Positions 9,085 through 16,049 of a stretch of 37,955 nucleotides of DNA are shown here, piece after piece (within the stretch, counting starts at the first letter, position 1; the number at the start of each line of letters is the position of its first letter). The stretch is from Chlorobiales bacterium (GTDB taxonomy: Bacteria > Bacteroidota > Chlorobiia > Chlorobiales > Chlorobiaceae), in NCBI GenBank assembly GCA_022360275.1, contig JAKSDC010000036.1:1-37955 (forward strand), given 5' to 3'. A model generated the notes under the pieces. That model had not been told where the DNA came from, ran no database searches, and saw only the letters and a list, made by a program, of their open reading frames with translations. The position numbers were made by a program, and so were the translations under genes.

Positions 9085-9240
9085 AGAGCCGCATTTGTTG
9101 AAACCCTTCGGGATTGCCGATCATACCGGATCTGCTTCGTTACAGCGAACTTGCGGTAGTTCACTACAGCTGCGCTCACTGTGCCTTGCATCCCCGGCAT
9201 GTTCGACAATCGCTCAATTCAGGATTTAGAAATGATTACT
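9085..9240. repeat. GC-rich palindromic intergenic segment, possible dispersed repeat
   Basis: This is the main content of the 368-bp gap 8911-9278. The segment is much richer in G+C than its AT-rich flanks and contains nested inverted repeats, the clearest being GTAGT/ACTAC at 9156-9167 inside AGCG (9144) / CGCT (9172). Its general form resembles palindromic intergenic repeats I have seen in other bacterial genomes, but no second copy occurs in this window. Upstream of it, TATAAT at 9026-9031 could be a -10 element for a rightward transcript. Confidence 0.3.
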
Positions 9241-9245
9241 GTCAC

Positions 9246-9275
9246 GTCAATACTATTTTTGTCAATACTATTTTT
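9246..9275. repeat. Perfect 15-bp tandem duplication before the ferritin-like gene
   Basis: GTCAATACTATTTTT occurs twice head to tail at 9246-9260 and 9261-9275, ending three bases before the ATG. It occupies the ribosome-binding region, leaving no recognisable Shine-Dalgarno sequence. It looks like a recent slippage duplication and only weakly resembles the iron box. Confidence 0.6.
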
Positions 9276-9278
9276 TCC

Positions 9279-9755
9279 ATGGATACTTCACTATCAGAAC
9301 TGCTGGACCTCTCTATTGTCCATGAAATCAATATAAGCCGTCTCTATACCCTGTTTCATGATCTCTTCGAGGAAGACGAAGATTTCTGGTGGCAACTTTC
9401 GATCGAAGAGCGAAGCCATGCTGCACTTCTCCGCAATGAGCAGAAAGCCCGTAAACATGCAGAGACCGTCCCTGAAAACCTGCTTGCCAGCGATCTCGAA
9501 GCGCTGAAGTCTTCCAATGAAAAAATTGAATCCCTCATCAATAAGTTTACCGCCCATCCCCCTTCACGCGAGGAAGCATTCAGGACAGCGCACGATCTTG
9601 AAATGTCCGTCGGAGAAATTCACTACCAGGAATTCATGAGCCGGAAATCCTGCTCTCTTTCCGACGAACTGTTCAAGCAGCTCAACCTTGAAGACAAGGA
9701 TCACGCGGACAGGATAAAATCGTACATGCAGGCCAATGACATGACGTTGCAGTAA
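9279..9755 (+). CDS. Ferritin-like / rubrerythrin-type diiron protein
   Basis: The 158-residue all-helical protein carries spaced carboxylate-histidine motifs expected of a four-helix diiron bundle: VHEINISRLY (helix 1), EERSH (helix 2), DLEMSVGEIHYQEF (helix 3) and EDKDH (helix 4). It has no rubredoxin domain and no signal peptide, and is close in size to short rubrerythrin/ferritin-like proteins. Likely roles are iron storage or peroxide detoxification, but the exact activity cannot be read from sequence. The ATG at 9279 is preferred to an upstream start because homology begins there; the preceding sequence contains a perfect 15-bp tandem duplication. It sits directly upstream of iron-responsive elements and the DtxR-type regulator. 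Confidence 0.75.
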   Translation: MDTSLSELLDLSIVHEINISRLYTLFHDLFEEDEDFWWQLSIEERSHAALLRNEQKARKHAETVPENLLASDLEALKSSNEKIESLINKFTAHPPSREEAFRTAHDLEMSVGEIHYQEFMSRKSCSLSDELFKQLNLEDKDHADRIKSYMQANDMTLQ

Positions 9756-9796
9756 AGAAATTCAAACCCTCGGCAAAAAAAGCACAATTTTTTTAT

Positions 9797-9817
9797 TTTA
9801 AATTTGTCTAAATAAAA
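9797..9817 (+). promoter_or_regulatory. Iron box and promoter of the predicted small RNA
   Basis: The site matches 18 of 21 positions of the palindrome shared with the NRPS and TonB promoters (arms TTTTATTT / AAATAAAA). Its centre supplies a -35 TTGTCT at 9804-9809, followed after 16 bp by a -10 TATTTT at 9826-9831. It points right, towards the hairpin-plus-terminator RNA and away from the ferritin-like stop. Control by the DtxR homologue encoded nearby is inferred. Confidence 0.6.
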
Positions 9818-9833
9818 AATATCCTTATTTTAC

Positions 9834-9915
9834 AATCAACATTGGTCCTCCAACCATTGTTGATTCTCCTTACCAACAACACCCCTCTGACAGTGCCACG
9901 GAGGGGTGTTTTTTT
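9834..9915 (+). ncRNA. Predicted iron-responsive small RNA with anti-Shine-Dalgarno loops
   Basis: Between an iron-box promoter and a strong terminator lies about 80 nt with no reading frame. A first hairpin pairs 9834-9846 with 9853-9865 with one mismatch and exposes the loop CCTCCA, complementary to Shine-Dalgarno sequences. A single-stranded linker holds a second such motif, CTCCTT (9866-9871). A 10-bp terminator stem and a T run end the transcript. This arrangement (regulated promoter, hairpin with C-rich loop, C-rich linker, terminator) is that of a trans-acting iron-sparing sRNA, functionally comparable to RyhB or IsrR but unrelated in sequence. Alternatively it is a long 3' end of the ferritin-like mRNA. 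Structure is seen; function is inferred. Confidence 0.5.
9878..9915 (+). terminator. Strong rho-independent terminator
   Basis: A perfect 10-bp stem (AACACCCCTC at 9878-9887, GAGGGGTGTT at 9901-9910) closes a 13-nt loop and runs into a continuous T tract to 9915. It works rightward and ends the predicted small RNA, and any read-through from the ferritin-like gene. Confidence 0.85.
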
Positions 9916-9942
9916 ACCTCTTGTAAAGCTACCCTCCGCTAT

Positions 9943-9963
9943 TTTTATTTTGTCAAAATAAAT
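9943..9963 (+). promoter_or_regulatory. Iron box and promoter of the DtxR-type regulator gene
   Basis: This site differs at only two of 21 positions from the NRPS/TonB operator. The box centre gives a -35 TTGTCA (9950-9955), and a -10 TATATT follows after 16 bp at 9972-9977, about 100 bp before the regulator ATG. The position suggests autorepression of the regulator. A 7-bp hairpin (GTCCCCT 10016-10022 / AGGGGAC 10038-10044) lies in the leader. Confidence 0.65.
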
Positions 9964-10079
9964 TGAGTATTTATATTTAAACCGTTCTTGATTTTTCATC
10001 CTCCCTTGTGGTTATGTCCCCTCTGCATTTTTAGTGAAGGGGACAAAAAACACAACGGATTGTTGCATGCAGAGATATA

Positions 10080-10739
10080 ATGCTCAGTGAGTCCAGTGAA
10101 ATGTATCTGCAGACGGTATTCCGTTTGTCAGAAAAAAGCGGTGAAGTAACCATCGGCCAGATTGCAGAAGCTATGGGGCACAGCTTGTCGACCGTGTCGG
10201 AAAAAGTACGAAAGTTGACGGAGCAAGGTCTGCTTCTTCATGAATGGCGCGAAGGAGTCGCGTTGAGCGAAAAAGGAAAACGTATTGCAGGCAAGCTGCT
10301 CAGAAAAAGAAGGCTGATCGAAACGTTTCTGGTCCGTATGGCAGACTACTCCCCTTATGAAGTCCACCAGGATGCCTGCCGCCTCGAACATGTTGTTTCA
10401 GAGCGCCTTACCGAAGCCCTTGACAAAATGCTCGATTATCCGAAAAGAGATCTGTACGGCCATCCGATACCTTCGGCAGAAGGCGAAATACGTATACATG
10501 ATACGGTTCCTCTTTCAAAAATAGCCCGGGGTATCGCGGCAAAGATATCGGTTATTCATGCAACAGATATAGAAGTAATGAAGTACATCGACCATCTCGG
10601 TTTTAAGCCAGATCGTACCTGCAAGGTTGTGGAAAAAGCACCATTTGACGGGCCTTTGACGATTGCCATGAACGGAAAAACGGTTGCAGTGGCAGCATCC
10701 CTGGCATCATTGATCGAGGTTGAAACGCTTGACTGTTAA
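10080..10739 (+). CDS. DtxR/IdeR-type iron-dependent repressor
   Basis: This 219-residue regulator has the DtxR layout: N-terminal winged helix (about 5-65, recognition region SLSTVSEKVRKLTEQG), dimerisation/metal domain (about 66-135) and a C-terminal SH3/FeoA-like domain (about 145-215). Primary metal ligands of DtxR are conserved as M8, C100, E103 and H104 (in VHQDACRLEHVV). The cysteine favours an iron sensor over a manganese sensor of the MntR type. Of the ancillary site, E81 and H96 are kept, but the residue matching DtxR H79 is arginine (RKRRLIE). An iron box covers its own promoter, and similar boxes precede the transport and biosynthesis operons, so it is the probable controller of the whole block. 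DUF3793 follows after 17 bp. Confidence 0.92.
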   Translation: MLSESSEMYLQTVFRLSEKSGEVTIGQIAEAMGHSLSTVSEKVRKLTEQGLLLHEWREGVALSEKGKRIAGKLLRKRRLIETFLVRMADYSPYEVHQDACRLEHVVSERLTEALDKMLDYPKRDLYGHPIPSAEGEIRIHDTVPLSKIARGIAAKISVIHATDIEVMKYIDHLGFKPDRTCKVVEKAPFDGPLTIAMNGKTVAVAASLASLIEVETLDC

Positions 10740-10756
10740 CAAACAATTACGCCGTT

Positions 10757-11368
10757 ATGAATAGTGATATACCGAACGTTCAAAAACCTGTTTTTCAGAA
10801 ATGGAAAAACAAACTTGGATCGGCAGACGTGTCACAGGATTCTTTTGAGCGCTGGCTGTTTCTTCAGGTATCGGGAGTAACTTTCGGCGGGAAACCGGGG
10901 GAATTGCTTATTCTGAAAAAAGATTTTTTCAATATTCCTTTTGACAATTGCCTGAAACATATCAGCTCTTTCTGCAAGTCCTGGAAATTGAGTTACTCTG
11001 TACTGGTGATGAATGGCAGCTCAATGAAATTCCTTGCCTACAAAGAAGAAGCGGTGAATCTTCGGTTGAAAAAGGCGTCAAAAAGAATTTTGCACTGCCA
11101 TCTCAACTATCCGTTCGGACTCAACGCACAATCGTTTCTTCACGAGATTTCAGAAAGGTGGCAGTCAAGCGGACGTATTCCCCATGAAATCGGCATTGCA
11201 CTCGGCTACCCTCTCAAGGATGTCTGGGGCTTTATGGGACTGAATAATTTCAGTTGCAACGGCAGTTGCGGCTGGCAGATTTTCGGCGATCCTGAACCGT
11301 CGAAGAAAGCAAGAGCCAGATACGAAAACGCCCGCAGAAGAGCTGAACTGCTTCTGCAGGCAGCATGA
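10757..11368 (+). CDS. DUF3793 family protein
   Basis: The 203-residue soluble protein shows the DUF3793 signature in its C-terminal half: the segment GRIPHEIGIALGYPLKDVWGF (about 137-157), then a Cys-containing SCNGSCGWQIFGD, then a charged helical tail. The N-terminal half contains GKPGELLILKK and an FLAYKEE strand, as in the family. Its biochemical function is unknown. It follows the DtxR-type gene by 17 bp on the same strand and so is probably co-transcribed with it under the iron box. The linkage suggests a role in iron or haem physiology, but that is inference. Two cysteines in NFSCNGSCGWQ could bind metal. No Shine-Dalgarno is apparent. Confidence 0.8.
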   Translation: MNSDIPNVQKPVFQKWKNKLGSADVSQDSFERWLFLQVSGVTFGGKPGELLILKKDFFNIPFDNCLKHISSFCKSWKLSYSVLVMNGSSMKFLAYKEEAVNLRLKKASKRILHCHLNYPFGLNAQSFLHEISERWQSSGRIPHEIGIALGYPLKDVWGFMGLNNFSCNGSCGWQIFGDPEPSKKARARYENARRRAELLLQAA

Positions 11369-11400
11369 CAACCGAGACAAGAAAAAGCTATCCGTTTGTT

Positions 11401-11430
11401 GCGCAGTAAGAGAGAACCCCGCTACTGCGC
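11401..11430. terminator. Possible bidirectional terminator hairpin
   Basis: GCGCAGTA (11401-11408) pairs perfectly with TACTGCGC (11423-11430) across a 14-nt loop, between the converging DUF3793 and ferredoxin genes. Neither side has a good T tract, so termination efficiency is doubtful. Confidence 0.35.
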
Positions 11431-11485
11431 CCCCATGTATTGTGGCAATTGAACTGCGGAACAAATACATAGAGGCGTCCAGCAG

Positions 11486-11671
11486 TCAGCCCTGTACGAT
11501 ACATTCTTCCGGACAGACCGAAACACATGCCTGGGTATCGAGACCCTCGCACTCGTTGCATACATTCGGATCAATAACATAGACGTCATCACCTGCAGAG
11601 ATTGCGCTCACCGGACATTCCGGCTCGCATGCTGCACAGTAGGTGCATGTTTCTGTAATGTAAAGTGCCAT
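11486..11671 (-). CDS. Chlorobium-type 2[4Fe-4S] ferredoxin
   Basis: This 61-residue electron carrier has two cluster motifs: CTYCAACEPECP, and CNECEGLDTQACVSVCP, in which eight residues are inserted between the second and third cysteines. That insertion and the start MALYITETCTYC are characteristic of the small ferredoxins of green sulfur bacteria, which take electrons from the type I reaction centre to ferredoxin-dependent enzymes of the reductive TCA cycle. The ATG at 11671 is set by a strong AAAGGAGGG upstream; the frame is open further upstream but without homology. A good promoter lies about 90 bp upstream. The strong Shine-Dalgarno could pair with the C-rich motifs of the predicted small RNA nearby. 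Confidence 0.95.
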   Translation of the reverse strand: MALYITETCTYCAACEPECPVSAISAGDDVYVIDPNVCNECEGLDTQACVSVCPEECIVQG

Positions 11672-11760
11672 GGTATTCCCTCCTTTATTTAGCTTTTGAC
11701 AAGACCGGTAATGCTTCTGATGGTTCAGTAAACAAGAAGCAGGAAACATCTTCACCTATA

Positions 11761-11789
11761 AATATAGAGGAGGGATTGGAGTTCGTCAA
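11761..11789 (-). promoter_or_regulatory. Sigma-70-type promoter of the ferredoxin gene
   Basis: On the reverse strand TTGACG (11784-11789) and TATATT (11761-11766) are separated by exactly 17 bp, a near-consensus promoter. It would start transcription near 11754, leaving a leader of about 80 nt. No iron box overlaps it. Confidence 0.65.
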
Positions 11790-11821
11790 TAAAGAAGATT
11801 ACAGCGAGGTCGACCGAAGTG

Positions 11822-12049
11822 CTATCCTATCCATTGATACCATATCTGTTCGCTTTCACCGCAGGAACAGATACTGTGCTTGCCGCCACAGGAAGTTCCG
11901 GAGCTTTCCCGGCTCAGCTTCCCCTTGCGTATCCAGTGCTCCAGCATCGGTTCCAGCGTTTCCGGTGATGTTCTAAAATGTATACAGAGATCGTTTATCG
12001 AAACGATATCCCTGCTCTTCAGATACTCTTTCAGTTCAAGAAGTGACAT
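11822..12049 (-). CDS. feoC: FeoC-like winged-helix protein
   Basis: The 75-residue protein starts MSLLELKEYLKSRDIVSIND, has a winged-helix segment (about 15-45, HFRTSPETLEPMLEHWIRKGK), then a cysteine cluster CGGKHSICSC and the end WYQWIG. This is the usual form of FeoC, the small accessory protein of the FeoAB ferrous iron transporter. In enterobacteria it binds FeoB, protects it from proteolysis and can carry an oxygen-sensitive Fe-S cluster. It lies 78 bp downstream of feoB on the same strand, with a hairpin between them that may reduce read-through. The family match and context agree well. Confidence 0.85.
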   Translation of the reverse strand: MSLLELKEYLKSRDIVSINDLCIHFRTSPETLEPMLEHWIRKGKLSRESSGTSCGGKHSICSCGESEQIWYQWIG

Positions 12050-12084
12050 GACTGTTGTTTTTTTCGAGGTTCTCTGTAAGAAAT

Positions 12085-12112
12085 GCGGGAGTATTCCAAA
12101 GGATACTCCCGC
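12085..12112 (-). terminator. Hairpin between feoB and feoC
   Basis: GCGGGAGTAT (12085-12094) pairs perfectly with ATACTCCCGC (12103-12112) around an eight-base loop. Read leftward from feoB it is followed by a weak T-rich stretch (ATTTCTT), so it may be a partial terminator or an mRNA-stabilising hairpin that lowers feoC expression. Confidence 0.55.
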
Positions 12113-12127
12113 AGTGAGCTAACTTGG

Positions 12128-14476
12128 TCAGATCTCTTCGGACTGCCGTCCTTTGAACCACATACCGGTGACAGCAGCCGCAAAAACAGCGAGCATCGCC
12201 CCTGTCCAGAGCAGGGCTCCGGAAGGGTTAGCGGCAAAGTTACCAAGCTGGTAAAATACGACAGCTACGATATAGGCCAGACCGGTCGTCCACAATCCCG
12301 CAAAAACCGTCCATCCAAGGTTTGTCTCCCGATACACCGCCGCAATGGCAGCAACACAGGGGAAGTAAAGCAGGACGAACAGCAGGTAGGCAAAAGCGCC
12401 GATCTTGCCGTCGAACAGGTTCACCATCGACCCGAAGATATTCGCATCTACCTCAAGATCTTCACTGGCAGCTTCAGGATCGGAGACATCCCCGATAGAA
12501 ATGCCGAGCGGATCGAGTGCCGTTCCGGCAAGATCACCCAGATTCGCAGGAATCGTTTCAAAGGACTCGCCGATGCCGGCCCAGAAGTTGAAACCTTCCT
12601 CTTCACCCGCACCTTCTCCTTCTTCACCGGCGCCGATTTGGGCATACATTGCATCGAGCGTACCGACGACAGCCTCCTTGGCGAAAATACCCGTGAAGAT
12701 ACCCACGGTCGCCGGCCAGTTATCCTGGGTAACACCCATCGGTGCAAGCACAGGAGAAATGGTTTTACTGATCGAGGAAAGAACAGACTCCTCTGTATCC
12801 TCGTGGCCAAACGAGCCATCCGTTCCGAGAGAATTAAGGAAGCTCAGCACCACAATGACCGGAACAAGCACTTTTCCGGCGCGGATAAGAAACGATTTCA
12901 AACGATCCCAGGTCCGGATCAGAACACCCTTGACCGACGGAACATGATAGGGCGGCAGTTCCATCAGAAAATGACCGGCCTCACCTTTCAGCACTGTGTA
13001 TTTCAAGACAAGTCCAGTTACCACGGCAAACGCTATACCGATAAGATAAAGCAGAAACACGATGTTCTGACCGCCAACCGGGAAAAATGCCGCGGCGAAC
13101 AGTGCGTAGACCGGAAGCCTCGCACCACATGACATGAAAGGACTCATCATGATCGTCATGATCCTGTCACGCTGGCTTTCAATGGTCCTGGCCCCCATGA
13201 TAGCCGGAACGTTGCAGCCGAACCCGACCAGCAGAGGGATAAATGCTTTTCCCGGAAGACCGAGATAGCGCATAGCGCGATCCATGACAAAAGCCGCCCT
13301 TGCCATATAACCTGAATCCTCAAGAAACGAAAGAAACAGGAACATGAAACCGATAGGGGGAATAAATGTCGCCATGGTCTGGATACTGCCTCCAAGTCCC
13401 GAAGCCAGAAGCGTCACCAGCCATTCAGGGGTTCCGAGCGGCGTAAGGATCTCCGTGAACCCGTCCACAAAAATCGTTCCTGTGAAAATATCGAAGAAAT
13501 CGATAAACGCACCGCCAAGATTGATAGTGAACATGAACATCGCATACACGGCGAGCAGGAAAATCGGAATACCCCAGATGCGACTGAGAACAACCTTGTC
13601 GATCTTGTCGGAAATCGTTTCCGATACATCATGCTTCCTGCGGACAACTTCATTGATGATTACATTGATCGCCCGGTAGTGACTATCGGCGACAATGATA
13701 TCGATATCTTCATCGAGCTGCGAAGAAAGCTTTTCCCTGGCCTGCGTGATTTCCGACTTCAAATCAGGGCCAACCTGCTCTTCAATCTTGGAATCCCCTT
13801 CAAGAAGCTTGAGAGCAAGCCATTTAGGGTCCCCAGGAATCCCGACAGAAGAAACCTTTTCGGAAAACACTCCAATGGCTCCCTCAAGGCTATTGGGATA
13901 GTTGACTGGCGAGTGGAACTCTTTTCCGCTGCCAATCTCCTGGTAGATTGCAATTTTCAGGGCGTCGATCCCTTTTTTTCTTGATGCGACAATCGGGATA
14001 ACCCTGCATCCAAGTTTTGATTCCAGACCATTTACATCGATCTCAAGTCCCCGCTCGTCAGCCACGTCCATCATGTTCAGGGCAACCAGCACCGGAACAT
14101 TCATCTCAAGCAGGCGGCTGGTAAGATAGAGGTTTCTCTCCAGGTTCGATGCATCGACGATATTGACAATCAGTTTTGCCTCCCTCGACAGGATATAATC
14201 CCTCGCGATTTCCTCATCGACCGATGAGGCGGTTGTAGAATAGACGCCGGGCAGGTCGACCAGCTCTATTTCAAGGTCTTCATGGACAAACGCTCCTGTT
14301 TTCCGGTCAACGGTCACACCGGGCCAGTTACCTGTCTTCTGGTTCAGACCGGTCAACGCATTGAACAATGTTGTTTTACCGCAGTTGGGGTTACCGGCAA
14401 TAGCTATGACTGCAGTTCTGATGCCGCTTTTTCCTTCCTTGGCGGCCTGTTCACCCATAATTATGGTATCAGGCAT
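12128..14476 (-). CDS. feoB: Ferrous iron transporter FeoB
   Basis: FeoB imports Fe(II) across the inner membrane, coupled to a cytoplasmic G domain. The 782 residues show GNPNCGKTTLFNALTG (G1, about 28), DLPGVYS (G3), NMMD (G4) and a GDI helical region. A polytopic membrane part follows with the Gate motifs GFGCNVPAI and MSCGARLPVYALF, including the conserved cysteines. An acidic, glycine-rich insertion (GAGEEGEGAGEEEG) sits in a loop near residue 615. The ATG at 14476 is two bases after the feoA stop and is preceded by GAGGAGG inside the end of feoA, so the genes are translationally linked. Expression should follow the iron-box promoter in front of the porin gene. Confidence 0.98.
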   Translation of the reverse strand: MPDTIIMGEQAAKEGKSGIRTAVIAIAGNPNCGKTTLFNALTGLNQKTGNWPGVTVDRKTGAFVHEDLEIELVDLPGVYSTTASSVDEEIARDYILSREAKLIVNIVDASNLERNLYLTSRLLEMNVPVLVALNMMDVADERGLEIDVNGLESKLGCRVIPIVASRKKGIDALKIAIYQEIGSGKEFHSPVNYPNSLEGAIGVFSEKVSSVGIPGDPKWLALKLLEGDSKIEEQVGPDLKSEITQAREKLSSQLDEDIDIIVADSHYRAINVIINEVVRRKHDVSETISDKIDKVVLSRIWGIPIFLLAVYAMFMFTINLGGAFIDFFDIFTGTIFVDGFTEILTPLGTPEWLVTLLASGLGGSIQTMATFIPPIGFMFLFLSFLEDSGYMARAAFVMDRAMRYLGLPGKAFIPLLVGFGCNVPAIMGARTIESQRDRIMTIMMSPFMSCGARLPVYALFAAAFFPVGGQNIVFLLYLIGIAFAVVTGLVLKYTVLKGEAGHFLMELPPYHVPSVKGVLIRTWDRLKSFLIRAGKVLVPVIVVLSFLNSLGTDGSFGHEDTEESVLSSISKTISPVLAPMGVTQDNWPATVGIFTGIFAKEAVVGTLDAMYAQIGAGEEGEGAGEEEGFNFWAGIGESFETIPANLGDLAGTALDPLGISIGDVSDPEAASEDLEVDANIFGSMVNLFDGKIGAFAYLLFVLLYFPCVAAIAAVYRETNLGWTVFAGLWTTGLAYIVAVVFYQLGNFAANPSGALLWTGAMLAVFAAAVTGMWFKGRQSEEI

Positions 14477-14478
14477 TA

Positions 14479-14706
14479 TTATTGTACCTCCTCGACGGTT
14501 ATTCCCTCTGCATCCTTCTTGCGTAGTGAGAGTTTGTACTGTTTGATCAAAATTTCGATCGGATCACCAAGCGGTGCAATGCGTACCACCTGTATTCTCT
14601 CCCCGTTGAGAACCCCCATGTCGATCAGTTTTGACTTGAGCGATCCGGAACAGGAGAGCTTTCCGACCAGTGCACTTTGTCCTGTTTTCAGCTCGGAAAG
14701 TGTCAT
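14479..14706 (-). CDS. feoA: FeoA (second copy in the operon)
   Basis: This 75-residue SH3-like protein has the FeoA pattern: MTLSELKTGQSALVGKL, then LKSKLIDMGVLNGERIQVVRIAPLGDPIEILIKQYKLSLRKKDA. FeoA is a small cytoplasmic partner thought to regulate FeoB activity. The ATG at 14706 overlaps the stop of the upstream feoA copy (ATGA), and feoB starts two bases after its own stop, so all three genes are translationally coupled. A TTG two codons upstream is the other possible start, but the ATG fits the coupling. The two adjacent FeoA proteins differ strongly in sequence, so they are not a recent duplication. Confidence 0.93.
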   Translation of the reverse strand: MTLSELKTGQSALVGKLSCSGSLKSKLIDMGVLNGERIQVVRIAPLGDPIEILIKQYKLSLRKKDAEGITVEEVQ

Positions 14707-14969
14707 GAGCAATTGTTCCTGATTAAGATTTTCATGGCAAGTCCGCGTCCAAGCACCATTCTCGTATCCTGGAACTTGACGACAAGCGGTCCTTTTCCTT
14801 TGTTCTGGACAACAGTTACCTCCTGCCCCTCGTAAAAACCCATTTCACGCAGCCTTGCTGCGCCATTATGATTCAATCCCCGGCTATGACCATACTGATG
14901 ACGGCCCTCATTGACCACACCGGTGATTTCACCGGTAACACCTTCATGCATATCAGATAACGTATTCAT
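14703..14969 (-). CDS. feoA: FeoA-domain protein with Gly/His-rich insertion (first copy)
   Basis: The 88-residue protein is an FeoA-type SH3 domain, with GAARLREMGFYEGQEVTVVQNKGKGPLVVKFQDTRMVLGRGLAMKI as the core. Between the first strand and this core it carries an extra stretch, GVVNEGRHQYGHSRGLNHNG, with three histidines. That insertion is not in the second FeoA and could bind metal, but this is speculation. The start ATG at 14969 lies 23 bp downstream of the porin stop, and its stop overlaps the next feoA. It is therefore part of a four-gene operon: porin, feoA, feoA, feoB. Confidence 0.88.
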   Translation of the reverse strand: MNTLSDMHEGVTGEITGVVNEGRHQYGHSRGLNHNGAARLREMGFYEGQEVTVVQNKGKGPLVVKFQDTRMVLGRGLAMKILIRNNCS

Positions 14970-14992
14970 GGCAACAGACTTGTGTTCTATCT

Positions 14993-16039
14993 TTAAAACT
15001 CGGCAGCAAGCTGGAGGGTAAAGATATCCTCGCTGGTATCGTCGCTGTTTTCATTGCGGAGGTACTCGGCGCCCAGCGCCACCCCTTCATAAAGGCTATA
15101 CGAGACGGTCGCTCCATACTGGTTATCGATATCATACTCTTCTCCTCCGCCAACACGGACCGTAAGTGCCAGCGGCGAAGGCGTATCCCAGACAAACTCC
15201 ACATTGTATGCGGCCGGTTTGCTTCCTGCCCTGTCACCATCGGTAAATGTCTCCGCCGCAGCTATATACTCGCCGCTCAGCCGCACCGAATCGAGCCCGA
15301 CAATCACATACCCCGAATAGCCGCCGACCAAATCATCCGTCTCGCCACCGGCAAAATCATCCACCAGGCCGTCACTGTCGGCAAAGTTGCTGGTATAGGA
15401 TACTCCGGCTTCACATCTCAGCTTGCCCAGCTCGCCATTCACATTCAGGGCTCCGACCCACGTGTTGATGTAATCGTCTCCGGTTTTCTGGATATCTCCC
15501 TTGTAGACGCTCACCACAGCTTCGACGGCTTCGTTGCCCCAACCTAGCGCAACCGATGACTTCTGGGTTGTCTCTCCAAGCTCCAGTGTCAGCGGGTCGG
15601 TGATCATCGCGGAAGGAAATGCTCCGATGCTCTGGGGAAAGCGTCCTGCGTTCATGAAAAACCCTGTGTCACCGGGAGTAATGCTGGCAAATGCCTGGTC
15701 AACTTCGATACCGTCGGTTTCATCCTCTTCGTAAAGGAACAGTATATGCGTTGAAAACCAGTCGGTAATCTCTGCATCGATACCAAGCTCCAGGGTTGCC
15801 AGAACGATATCGGATGCATCGCTATCACCCGTATCGGTATAGGATGCCTCCACTTCGACAAGGCCGCTCACTTCGATGTTATCGGCAATCTTCTTACCTT
15901 CATGTTTATGAGGATCAGTAACCTCCTGCGGTGCCTTTGCCGGGTCGTAGATTGACTCCTGCTCCGCATTTGCAGGGAGAGCCGGCATCGCGAAGCATGC
16001 AAGGAGAATAATAAGCTTCTTCAGGGTTTGTTTCTTCAT
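14993..16039 (-). CDS. LbtU-family outer-membrane (siderophore) porin
   Basis: A 348-residue precursor with a signal peptide (basic start MKKQTLKKL, hydrophobic core, probable cleavage after LPANA) and a beta-barrel body of alternating strands ending in phenylalanine (LQLAAEF). The segment NIEVSGLVEVEAS just after the leader and the overall form match the LbtU family, whose Legionella member takes up legiobactin without needing TonB. Here it heads the feo operon behind a double iron box, so it is likely a specific outer-membrane channel for an iron complex or for Fe(II). The substrate is unknown. A TTG three codons upstream is possible, but the ATG at 16039 gives the better leader. Confidence 0.8.
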   Translation of the reverse strand: MKKQTLKKLIILLACFAMPALPANAEQESIYDPAKAPQEVTDPHKHEGKKIADNIEVSGLVEVEASYTDTGDSDASDIVLATLELGIDAEITDWFSTHILFLYEEDETDGIEVDQAFASITPGDTGFFMNAGRFPQSIGAFPSAMITDPLTLELGETTQKSSVALGWGNEAVEAVVSVYKGDIQKTGDDYINTWVGALNVNGELGKLRCEAGVSYTSNFADSDGLVDDFAGGETDDLVGGYSGYVIVGLDSVRLSGEYIAAAETFTDGDRAGSKPAAYNVEFVWDTPSPLALTVRVGGGEEYDIDNQYGATVSYSLYEGVALGAEYLRNENSDDTSEDIFTLQLAAEF

Positions 16040-16049
16040 GATATACAAC

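Noticed and set aside
9240..9280. 15-bp tandem duplication as an iron box
   Set aside because: Only about half of the operator positions match and the palindromic arms are missing; better described as a slippage duplication.
11672..11755. N-terminal extension of the ferredoxin to position 11755
   Set aside because: The strong Shine-Dalgarno AAAGGAGGG lies directly before ATG 11671, and known Chlorobium ferredoxins begin there.
12083..13132. 349-codon rightward frame
   Set aside because: Lies wholly opposite feoB and the 12085 hairpin; the charged, Arg/His-rich translation is typical of an antisense shadow.
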